A stretch of 43,418 nucleotides of DNA from DATGZX01 sp035296965. Its GTDB lineage: Bacteria > Planctomycetota > Planctomycetia > Gemmatales > Gemmataceae. This document shows positions 8,475-15,252 of the stretch, in pieces. The stretch is from the NCBI GenBank assembly GCA_035296965.1, contig DATGZX010000115.1:1-43418 (forward strand), written 5' to 3'. The position numbers were made by a program, and so were the translations under genes. Every line of letters begins with the position of its first letter. Positions within the stretch are counted from its first letter, which is position 1. The notes beneath the pieces are model-generated. The model saw only the letters and a program-made list of their open reading frames with translations. It made no database searches and was not told the DNA's origin.

Positions 8475-8522
8475 GTAGGACAGATTTCCAATCTGTCCGG
8501 TCAGGTTGGAAACCTGACCTAC
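8475..8522. repeat. Dispersed double-hairpin repeat, copy 1
   Basis: 48-bp unit starting GTAGG and ending CCTAC. It contains two perfect 9-bp stems: GGACAGATT/AATCTGTCC with a 3-nt loop and GGTCAGGTT/AACCTGACC with a 3-nt loop. A second copy is at 25145-25193, and the similarity continues past the right edge (GCCGAA..CCCGCAC). It lies 9 bp after the nested repeat at 8256-8466, so this gap is a cluster of palindromic elements. The identical words at two loci and the length variation in one loop suggest a dispersed REP-like family. Confidence 0.85.
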
Positions 8523-8592
8523 AGCCGAATTCCCGCACGCTCGTTGAGGATGACCGGCATTACCGATGCAAGTCGGGACCCAGGTTTTGTGG

Positions 8593-9537
8593 TCATCCCA
8601 GAGCAGCGCGCACGACCGCGCGCATTTTCTCCAGGCCGGTTCGGGCCACTGTGGCGGCGTCCTGCTTCCAGTAGTCGCGGTTGAAGAGTTCCAGGGAAAG
8701 CATGCCACGGAATCCGATTTGGCGCAGATCACGCAGCATGTCTGTCAGCGGCGCTATCCCGTCTCCCGGATAGATGCGCTGCGCATCCGTGATGGAATCA
8801 CGCGGCGGTTGCGCCGGATAGTCGTTGAGATGGATAACGTGCAGGGCCGACCCGGAAATGAGTTTGAGGCTGCCGAAACGTGAGCCGCCCTTATAAAGGT
8901 GGTACACGTCGGGAAGGATACATGCTCGAGGATGACCACTCTCCATGGCGACAAGCATCGCCTCGCCCAGCCGGCCCAGGGTCCGTGAGAATCCCCACAG
9001 CTCGACCTGGGGGACAATGCCGAACTGGTCTCCCAGTTCCAGCAACGCGCGATAGCGCTCGGCTGCTTTCAGAAGATTCATGTCGGTTTGGCTGGTCGCC
9101 CCGGCCGGAGGAGCGGCGATTCTCTTACCGCCAATCTTTTGCACGATCCCCATACTGCGCCGAAAGTCTTCCAGGCCTTTCTTCCGACGTGCGTCGTCAT
9201 CAACGATCCATTCGGAGAATCCGATGGCGCTCTCGACCGTCAAGCCGCGGTCGCGAATTCTTTGCCCTAGCGCCTTGAGGTCGCCGCCTTGTTTGGCATG
9301 CTGATCCAGCTCGTGAATCCATGGTTCGATGCCCTGATAGCCCGCCCTGGCTGCAATTTCCACGACTTCGATAAGATCGCGCTTTTGACCCTGGATGGTG
9401 CTGGTGTTCAGGCAGTAGCCGAAGGGTTCATTGGCCCCGCTCGCCTGTGCTACTTCCGGCCGAGCAATGGCTATCCCAGCGCCGAGCACTGCCGACGAAT
9501 TCCTCAACCACTCACGTCTTGTCCAGGCATTTTCCAT
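8593..9537 (-). CDS. Tat-signal sugar phosphate isomerase/epimerase-like TIM-barrel protein (1)
   Basis: 314-aa protein of the xylose-isomerase-like TIM-barrel family (AP-endonuclease 2/hydroxypyruvate isomerase superfamily). The N-terminus has a twin-arginine-like motif (T-R-R-E-W-L-R-N) followed by a hydrophobic stretch and A-Q-A-S-G, so export in folded form by the Tat pathway is likely. Barrel motifs include GYQGIEPWIHELD near the start, PQVELWGFSR, the ILPDVYHLY strand and VIHLNDYPAQ, with His, Asp and Glu residues that usually bind a divalent metal. The substrate is unknown; planctomycetes carry many such paralogues. A second member is at 28177-29067. The ATG at 9537 has only a weak ribosome site. 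Confidence 0.85.
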   Translation of the reverse strand: MENAWTRREWLRNSSAVLGAGIAIARPEVAQASGANEPFGYCLNTSTIQGQKRDLIEVVEIAARAGYQGIEPWIHELDQHAKQGGDLKALGQRIRDRGLTVESAIGFSEWIVDDDARRKKGLEDFRRSMGIVQKIGGKRIAAPPAGATSQTDMNLLKAAERYRALLELGDQFGIVPQVELWGFSRTLGRLGEAMLVAMESGHPRACILPDVYHLYKGGSRFGSLKLISGSALHVIHLNDYPAQPPRDSITDAQRIYPGDGIAPLTDMLRDLRQIGFRGMLSLELFNRDYWKQDAATVARTGLEKMRAVVRAALG

Positions 9538-9600
9538 GATGCTACTCTAACCCCATTTCAGGAAGCGCGCGGAGAAGTGGTTCGACCATGGCGTATGCTA

Positions 9601-10686
9601 TTAGCGGCGCAGCTCCGGAAGCGCGTCGCGTAGGGCCTCGTCGGGGAGCACGAAGGAATCGGCCACGAATTCGTGCTGGCCGTCACTGAGTAGCTCCGGA
9701 TAGCGAATGCCGGGCAGTACCTGCACGCCGAAGATCTCCTGCAGTTGATCCTCGAACCGTACAAACGCGATGGTCTGGCCCGAGCGCAGGTCGACCACCC
9801 AGACACCACAATTGCGCTCACGCGCTGGTTCGGTGATGGGGATGCCGCTGAATACCGCTGTCTCGCGCACCTGCGAGAGGCCCACGAAGGCCAGCGGTCC
9901 ATGGAAATCGAGGCCGCGCGTAAAGCCGGGCAGCTGGGCCACCGCCTCGTATTTGCCACTGGGCAAGTCCACAACTCCCAGACCACCCTGGCCCGACTCC
10001 AGCAGCCACAGCCGGTTGTCATACCAGCGCGGCGAATGCGGCATCGACAGACCGCGCGTCACGACTTCGCCGGCGGGCAGGCCCAGGAGCAAGCCGCCGT
10101 CCTTCTTGTTCTCGCGCCAGCCTCCGGCCGTGTCAGTGAGACCCAGGGCGGTCACATAGCGAGGCTGGCCATCAACAAGGCCCAGGCCGTTGAGGTGGCA
10201 GCGATCCTCCGGCGCCAGCGCCGTGATGAACGGTGGCCGCCAGCGGGGCACGAAACTGTGTTCCAAATCACGGGTGCACAGGCACGAGAAGCGGGTATTG
10301 ACAAACCACAGCTCGTCGCCCACCCACGCCATCTCGTGAATTTGCACATTACCGGTGACATGCAGGAGCCGCGGCAGAAAGCAGGCATCGTGCCGGCCCA
10401 CGGGTTCAATCTTGCGTGCGACGGCAGGCACATTGTGGAACTCCCAAATTGACCACGGCCCACCTATGGCCAACCGGTTGCCACGCAGGGCAACACCCAT
10501 GGGAGCCGGCAGATCGCGAAAGTGCGTGTTGAGCAGCCCACCATCGGCCCTGAGCAGCACGACCTTGCCGGCCTGGTAGGTGGTCACCACCAAAGAAATG
10601 CCTATCTGGTCGAGCAGTTCGGGGAAGTTGCTGGTATGCACGCTGCGTAGAGGGGCCGGGGCCGCCTGTTCGTTCGAGGTCTTCAA
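9601..10686 (-). CDS. TIGR03032 family protein (DUF4915-like)
   Basis: 361-aa protein whose sequence resembles the TIGR03032 family: the S-L-V-V-T-T-Y-Q-A-G-K-V motif near residue 32, then ALRGNRLAIGG, the H-D-A-C-F-L-P-R segment, NVQIHEMAWVGDELWFVNTRFSCLCT, a C-H-L-N-G-L-G motif, and MPHSPRWYDNRLWLLESG. Repeated W/G motifs suggest a beta-propeller fold. No signal peptide is visible. The molecular function of the family is unknown. The start codon appears to be TTG at 10686, preceded by GGAG about 10 nt upstream; no ATG occurs before residue 63. It lies 63 bp upstream of the TIM-barrel gene on the same strand, so cotranscription is possible. Confidence 0.85.
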   Translation of the reverse strand: MKTSNEQAAPAPLRSVHTSNFPELLDQIGISLVVTTYQAGKVVLLRADGGLLNTHFRDLPAPMGVALRGNRLAIGGPWSIWEFHNVPAVARKIEPVGRHDACFLPRLLHVTGNVQIHEMAWVGDELWFVNTRFSCLCTRDLEHSFVPRWRPPFITALAPEDRCHLNGLGLVDGQPRYVTALGLTDTAGGWRENKKDGGLLLGLPAGEVVTRGLSMPHSPRWYDNRLWLLESGQGGLGVVDLPSGKYEAVAQLPGFTRGLDFHGPLAFVGLSQVRETAVFSGIPITEPARERNCGVWVVDLRSGQTIAFVRFEDQLQEIFGVQVLPGIRYPELLSDGQHEFVADSFVLPDEALRDALPELRR

Positions 10687-10962
10687 TGCGTTCTCGCTCC
10701 AACATTTGGGGCCGAGTGGAACGGGCGCCTACAAATCGCCCAACCCACCAGGATTTACGATAAAGCAGGCCCAATGGAAGAGCAATCTCACAGATCTCCC
10801 CATTCATTCGTCAATCTCGGTGTAACCGCTTTTTTCGGAAAATTCGTAAAGATTTTTCCAAGTGTTGTCGATATAGGAACCGTGGAGCAGCGAAAGTTCC
10901 ATAAGGGTGAGTGCGCCTGCAGAAGCAGGTGTCGGCCGTGTAAAATGGGAGGAATCGGCTCC

Positions 10963-11670
10963 ATGAAGCGAAATACATTTTCTTGGTGCGTGGGAGCCGG
11001 CTTGTTCGCCTCTGCTCTAGCGGGCGGTTGCAGTTCCGACGACTCGCCAAAGACCGCCCAGGCCAGCACAAGGGAGCCGCGCAGCCTGGTTGCGGAGTAT
11101 CCGCCCAGGAATGCTGGATATCGAACTTATCAGACACCTCCAGCTGCATCGAGCCCGTCGCCAACGCTCCCTCTGAGCAATCCCTCTTCGCCGGCGGTGC
11201 AGACCGTGGCCGAGGCTCCAATGCCGCAGTCCCTGCACATGAAGGCTGACAGTATTCTGGCAGTTCCTGCACTGCCGGCGCTGTCGCCGCAAGCCGGAGC
11301 TGATTCGTCCGTGCTCCAGGCAGAGGTACGGGAGTCTGAGCGTGATGGTCCTGCAGGCGCTACGCCGCGACGCCGATCCTATGTCGACACGACAGCCAAT
11401 CCGTGTTTCAGCCACAACGCCGCCTACACGTGTTTGGTTGGCCAGCTTCAGAATTCGCGAATTAGCAAGAGCTGGCGTTTGCGCTTTGCTTCCGTCGATG
11501 AAGCAGATCCCTATGGCGGCAGTGTCACGCTTATCGAGGACGCGCGCTTGAGCGTATTGCAGGACGGTCAGTATGTTCGCGTAACTGGCCACTTCCTCAA
11601 TCCTGATGAAAAAGCCATCTCCCCGCCTTATCAAATCGATTCCATTCAGGCCATCGATCATCCGCAATAG
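10963..11670 (+). CDS. Lipoprotein sharing a C-terminal domain with the next gene
   Basis: 235-aa predicted lipoprotein. A basic N-terminus (M-K-R-N) and hydrophobic core end in a lipobox L-A-G-G-C, giving a lipidated Cys near residue 22. Residues 25-140 are Pro/Ser/Ala-rich and probably disordered. Residues 145-235 form a domain with the pattern V-G-Q-L, W-R-L-R-F-A-S-V-D-E-A-D-P-Y-G-G-S-V, then G-x-x-V-x-V-x-G-x-x-L-N. It matches the end of the protein at 12144-12896, so the two are paralogues in that region. The frame is open from 10774, but GGAGGA 9 nt before the ATG at 10963 and the signal sequence fix the start. The domain looks all-beta; I do not recognise a named family. Confidence 0.8.
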   Translation: MKRNTFSWCVGAGLFASALAGGCSSDDSPKTAQASTREPRSLVAEYPPRNAGYRTYQTPPAASSPSPTLPLSNPSSPAVQTVAEAPMPQSLHMKADSILAVPALPALSPQAGADSSVLQAEVRESERDGPAGATPRRRSYVDTTANPCFSHNAAYTCLVGQLQNSRISKSWRLRFASVDEADPYGGSVTLIEDARLSVLQDGQYVRVTGHFLNPDEKAISPPYQIDSIQAIDHPQ

Positions 11671-11721
11671 AGCCGGGGAAGATTTTAGGCTTAAGCAGGT
11701 ACCAACAATACAGTTAAGGGA

Positions 11722-11758
11722 AGAGGAGACCTTTGCCTGAAGCGCAAGGGTCTCCTCT
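11722..11758 (+). terminator. Strong hairpin terminator after the lipoprotein gene
   Basis: 15-bp stem (11722-11736 with 11744-11758, one T-G wobble) and a 7-nt loop, 51 bp after the lipoprotein stop. The following sequence is CTTCATTTC, so the U-tract is weak. The complementary reading has AGAGG upstream, so it could act in either direction. Confidence 0.7.
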
Positions 11759-12143
11759 CTTCATTTCGACGATAGTCCGCTCACTTCCCTATCACTGCAG
11801 CCGGGTCTCTCGCTTCCGGCAGCCTCGTTCACTTTCGCGAGTCACTCGTCTCTGTGGTAAGCTCAGCAGAGTTGTCCGTATCTAGCGAATCTCCGAAACC
11901 TACCATTTACTCCGCAAAAGGCGAGATTGCGGGACTTTCGGCAGCCTCCGCGTAACAGGCAAACTTAATAAAGCAGGAACCCTTTCTCGGCCGAAGAAAG
12001 TAACGGCCACGAAGAACCGGACGACTCCGGAACGCAGTGGGTGATGAAGTCACCTTGCCATCAACCCTCGCACTTGGAGCGGGAGTCCCGCTTCCAAGGG
12101 CGCGAGATTCGTCAGCGTTTACTCTGGTCGGAGGAAAGTGGAC
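11759..12143. other. Intergenic region before the Cys-rich protein gene
   Basis: 385 bp holding the presumed promoter of the downstream gene. I saw no RNA gene, no clear promoter pair and no repeat shared with the rest of the window. Open frames crossing it on both strands have no ribosome sites or recognisable products. Confidence 0.4.
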
Positions 12144-12896
12144 GTGTCTTATTCCTTTTGGTTCGTGATGACGACCTGCCTTGCTCCGGGCCTGTCGGAC
12201 AATGCAACGCCCCCTGGACAAATCGCGATCAGCCCCACGCCTGTCGTAAGCGACTGTTCGAGCTGCGGGTGCGCGGAAGAGCATTGCGGCTTCCTGGCCA
12301 GGCTGAAGTGCAGGCTAGGAATGCATTCGTGCGAAGACTGCTGCGGTTCGTGCAGTCCATGTAACACGCCTGCTCCTTGCAATTGCCACTGCGGATTGAC
12401 GCTGCGCGAACGCCTTGCCAGGCTATTCCACCGCTCATGCTGCTCGAACAATGACTGCGGCTGCTGCGCCCAGGGTTGCACTCAGTGCACTCAGGCCCCC
12501 GCGTTAGCACCGACGCCGCCTCCGCCCCCGCGGCCGATGCCGGCCCCACCCAAACCGGTGACTGTTGCACCAGCGCGACCGAGCATGGAGATTTCCAAGG
12601 AATATCTCGATCGTGTTGCTAATGCCAGCGACTATAGCTGGGTAACTGGGCAACTCTTCTACATCCACGCGGACAGCGGCCTCTGGGTCGTGCGCTACGC
12701 TCCTGTGGATAAAGAGGATCGCTACGGCGGCAGTGTTGTGCTCGCCCCCGCCCTCAACATGGACTCTTTCCATGAGGGAGACCTCGTGACTATTCACGGT
12801 GAGGTGCTGAACGAAGGCCGCGCCACGAAGTACCTGGGCGGCCCTCTCTACCGGACCCTTGCGGTAAATCTGGAAGATCGCAAGGCAAGTGAGTAG
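12144..12896 (+). CDS. Cys-rich, Pro-rich secreted protein with the shared C-terminal domain
   Basis: 250-aa protein in three parts. A short hydrophobic N-terminus (S-F-W-F-V-M-T-T-C-L-A) may be a weak export signal. Residues about 38-122 contain some 20 cysteines in C-x-x-C, C-C and C-x-C clusters. A Pro-rich linker follows (residues about 125-150). The last 95 residues carry the domain also seen in 10963-11670: T-G-Q-L, W-V-V-R-Y-A-P-V-D-K-E-D-R-Y-G-G-S-V, G-D-L-V-T-I-H-G-E-V-L-N. The Cys region could bind metal or be disulfide cross-linked on the surface. I chose GTG at 12144 because GGAGG lies 9 nt upstream; the GTG at 12138 is too close. The terminator at 12942-12979 follows. Function unknown. 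Confidence 0.78.
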   Translation: MSYSFWFVMTTCLAPGLSDNATPPGQIAISPTPVVSDCSSCGCAEEHCGFLARLKCRLGMHSCEDCCGSCSPCNTPAPCNCHCGLTLRERLARLFHRSCCSNNDCGCCAQGCTQCTQAPALAPTPPPPPRPMPAPPKPVTVAPARPSMEISKEYLDRVANASDYSWVTGQLFYIHADSGLWVVRYAPVDKEDRYGGSVVLAPALNMDSFHEGDLVTIHGEVLNEGRATKYLGGPLYRTLAVNLEDRKASE

Positions 12897-12941
12897 AAGG
12901 GAGTAGACGGTCGTCAGCCAATTCCCGGGATTGCCAAAAAG

Positions 12942-12979
12942 GACAGCGGCCGGAGGTTACGAGACCCCCGGCCGCTGTC
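12942..12979. terminator. Bidirectional terminator between convergent genes
   Basis: A perfect 12-bp GC-rich stem (12942-12953 with 12968-12979) and a 14-nt loop. A run of five A (12936-12940) lies on its left and TTTCT on its right, so it can terminate the Cys-rich gene on the plus strand and the DUF11 gene on the minus strand. Confidence 0.85.
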
Positions 12980-13006
12980 TTTCTACAAGGGATTACGGAC
13001 CAAGGA

Positions 13007-14761
13007 CTACTTGATCACATCATCACCATAAACCTTTGTACTCTCTTCCTTAAGCACGGGCTCGGTCAGGCCGTCTGCCGTGATCCGTGCCCGGAAACGG
13101 AGGTCGCCGGGAGCTATGCCGCGAACATTGACGCGGTAGATGGCATCAGCCCGCGGAGCTAGCCGGGGAAGCGGCTCGAAGACCAACTCCTTGCCCGTCA
13201 GCCGGAACCTGCCGTTGGCAGCGGCGACGGCTCCCCGGAACTCCATCTTCTCGGGGATCGTGCAGATCAATTGCAAGTTTGTTTCGGTCTTCGATCCGGT
13301 GTTGGTGATGCGGATTTCATAGGCGGTATCCGCGCCGACTTCGACCGGGTCGTCGAGATCGACGAGCTCCATGAGCAAGGCAGGCAAGCCTTCCACACGT
13401 GTGGTGACCTCTGCCTCACTCTTGAGGCCGCGGGCGGCAGTCACGTTGGCTTTGTGATGATGCTCGCCGGTGTTGATCGCGAGCACTTCCATGTTGACCT
13501 CCCGGCTCTGGCCGGGCGTCAGGTCGCCAACGAACCAGGAGACCGTACGCGTTGCAAAATCGTGCCGGCCGCCATCCGAGGCGGCGAGGAACTTGAACCC
13601 GTCCGGAATCTGATCGTTGATCATTACGTTGCTGGCCGGGGCGCTTCCCGGATTCGTGATCTTGAAGACATAGACTGCCTTGCGGTCCAGGTAACGAAGC
13701 TTGGGACCAGTGACCGTCAAATCAAGCCGCGGCAGGATCACTTCCATGGCGGCAGTATCCTCGGCCTTTAGGTTGGCCTCTGCCGTGGCCTTAGCTTCGC
13801 ACGTCTGGGTTCCGCCGCTCTTGGTCGCGCAGACGAGCTGTACGCTGCGGCTCTCATTGGGCCCCAGGTTGCCGAGGTCGAACTCGACTACGTGCCCACG
13901 GGTATGCTCCAGGCCTTCAGAAAGACCGGCCTTGATTTTCACGTGATCCGCCGAGCCGTCGCCGGGGTTGTTCACGGTAAGGGTCACGGTTGCCACATCG
14001 CCGAGCAGGATCTTATCCGGACCCGACGCCTTGAGGGTAAGCTTCGGCTCGCGCACCTTGATCCGGGCAGTGGAAGTGCCGGTAAAGGTCACCGTCGCCT
14101 GGCAAGTCAGATCACCTTTGACTTCAGGCAGGACCTGCAGGTCGAGTCGGCGCTCCTGGCGCGGCTGTAAGGTTCCCAGGTCCCAAGTCAAGACGTTCAA
14201 ATCGTTGAACGCCTTGGGCTCGGTGGCCTGGACAGTGACACCGGCCGGGATGCGATTGCGGACGACCACTTGCTGCACCGGAATGGGGCTGACATTCTTG
14301 ATGATGATTTGGAAGGTTACCGGCTGACCAAGCTTGATGGTCGGGGGACCAATCCATTCCAAGCTGACGGCTGGCTCCTGGCGGCCGGTCGGGTTGTCGT
14401 TGCTTTGGCCCTGACCGGCATCAAAGGCGAACTCCCTCGCGCCGGCTTCCTTTTCCACGGGATGAGCAGCAGGAGGATCCCCCTGGAACCCTACGGGAAG
14501 CACGGGCCCACCCAGAGGCGTCAAACGTGACAAGGGGTTGACGGGAGTCCCAGTTCCGCCATCGTTGGGACCGGTTACTTCCAGCTTGCCTGGAGTCGGC
14601 GGCGCCGGTTGCGCTGGCGCGCCGGGAGGCGGCAGAGGCGGCAAGGTCGGCGCTGATGGGCGCTCGCCCTGCTCCCCTTGACCGACTGCATTGTTAGCAA
14701 CCCAACCGGCCAGGCACGCCAGAAGCGCGACCGCGCCGATCACTGTACCCTTATACTTCAT
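13007..14761 (-). CDS. Secreted DUF11-repeat protein
   Basis: 584-aa exported protein with a signal peptide (M-K-Y-K-G, then a hydrophobic stretch ending N-N-A-V-G-Q). A Pro-rich linker (to about residue 115) is followed by four or five beta-sandwich repeats of the DUF11/CARDB type. Each has the pattern 'G-P..-K-L/I-G-x-x-x-x-F-x-I-x-I-x-N-x-G-S/T-x-P-A/V-x-x-V-x-x-x-D/R-x-I-P-x-G' followed by 'W-x-L/V-G-x-L-x-P-G-x-x-R/E'. These domains usually act as spacers or adhesive modules in cell-surface proteins. The ATG at 14761 is preceded by GGAGGGAAAGAGG; an ATG at 14794 lies upstream of that ribosome site and is rejected. No sortase or PEP-CTERM-like tail was seen. It is convergent with the Cys-rich gene. 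Confidence 0.88.
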   Translation of the reverse strand: MKYKGTVIGAVALLACLAGWVANNAVGQGEQGERPSAPTLPPLPPPGAPAQPAPPTPGKLEVTGPNDGGTGTPVNPLSRLTPLGGPVLPVGFQGDPPAAHPVEKEAGAREFAFDAGQGQSNDNPTGRQEPAVSLEWIGPPTIKLGQPVTFQIIIKNVSPIPVQQVVVRNRIPAGVTVQATEPKAFNDLNVLTWDLGTLQPRQERRLDLQVLPEVKGDLTCQATVTFTGTSTARIKVREPKLTLKASGPDKILLGDVATVTLTVNNPGDGSADHVKIKAGLSEGLEHTRGHVVEFDLGNLGPNESRSVQLVCATKSGGTQTCEAKATAEANLKAEDTAAMEVILPRLDLTVTGPKLRYLDRKAVYVFKITNPGSAPASNVMINDQIPDGFKFLAASDGGRHDFATRTVSWFVGDLTPGQSREVNMEVLAINTGEHHHKANVTAARGLKSEAEVTTRVEGLPALLMELVDLDDPVEVGADTAYEIRITNTGSKTETNLQLICTIPEKMEFRGAVAAANGRFRLTGKELVFEPLPRLAPRADAIYRVNVRGIAPGDLRFRARITADGLTEPVLKEESTKVYGDDVIK

Positions 14762-15153
14762 CCTCTTTCCCTCCTTGAAAACCTCCGGCGGCAATTCGCC
14801 CCGCCCGCGCGCCGGCTCCTCTCTCGGGCAATGGAGTCTCCCACCAGGCGGGAAGACTATAGCGAATCGGGCTTGCCAATCAAGGTGATTTGGTGCCAGA
14901 GATCTGGCGTGAAAGAGAGCAGTCGACGGGCGCCGCGAAGACAGGAAAACTGTGAAGGAGCTGGGCTCCTGCGCATGGGCAGGCGACTGCCCTGCGCAGA
15001 GTTTTGCCTGGGATTTGTTCCTTCGGTCATCTGCAAATCTCTGCTTCCCTGGTAAAACCTGTCAAAGGATATGAGACACGAAACCTGCCCTTGGATACCA
15101 AGACTCTTCGCCCGGCGTGGCAATCCTAAGAAGATAGGTTGACCAAGAAGAAA
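14762..15153. other. Intergenic region upstream of the DUF11-repeat gene
   Basis: About 390 bp that should hold the DUF11 gene promoter, on the minus strand. No gene or RNA was recognised. The right end carries the terminator of the blaI-M56 unit (15145-15195). Confidence 0.4.
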
Positions 15154-15195
15154 CGAGGTGTCTGACACAGAGGAGTCTCTACATCAAACACCTCG
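15145..15195 (-). terminator. Rho-independent terminator of the blaI-M56 unit
   Basis: Read on the minus strand, CGAGGTGTTTGA (15195-15184) pairs with TCAGACACCTCG (15165-15154), 12 bp with one mismatch, and is followed by the T-rich tract TTTCTTCTT (15153-15145). It lies 58 bp after the M56 stop codon. The TGTCTGACA core also resembles REP-type palindromes, so a repeat may have been co-opted. Confidence 0.75.
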
Positions 15196-15252
15196 CTCCG
15201 CGGTCTTTGCGATTGAACTAGGGAAACTACACTCACTCCCCGTGTGGGCTCG

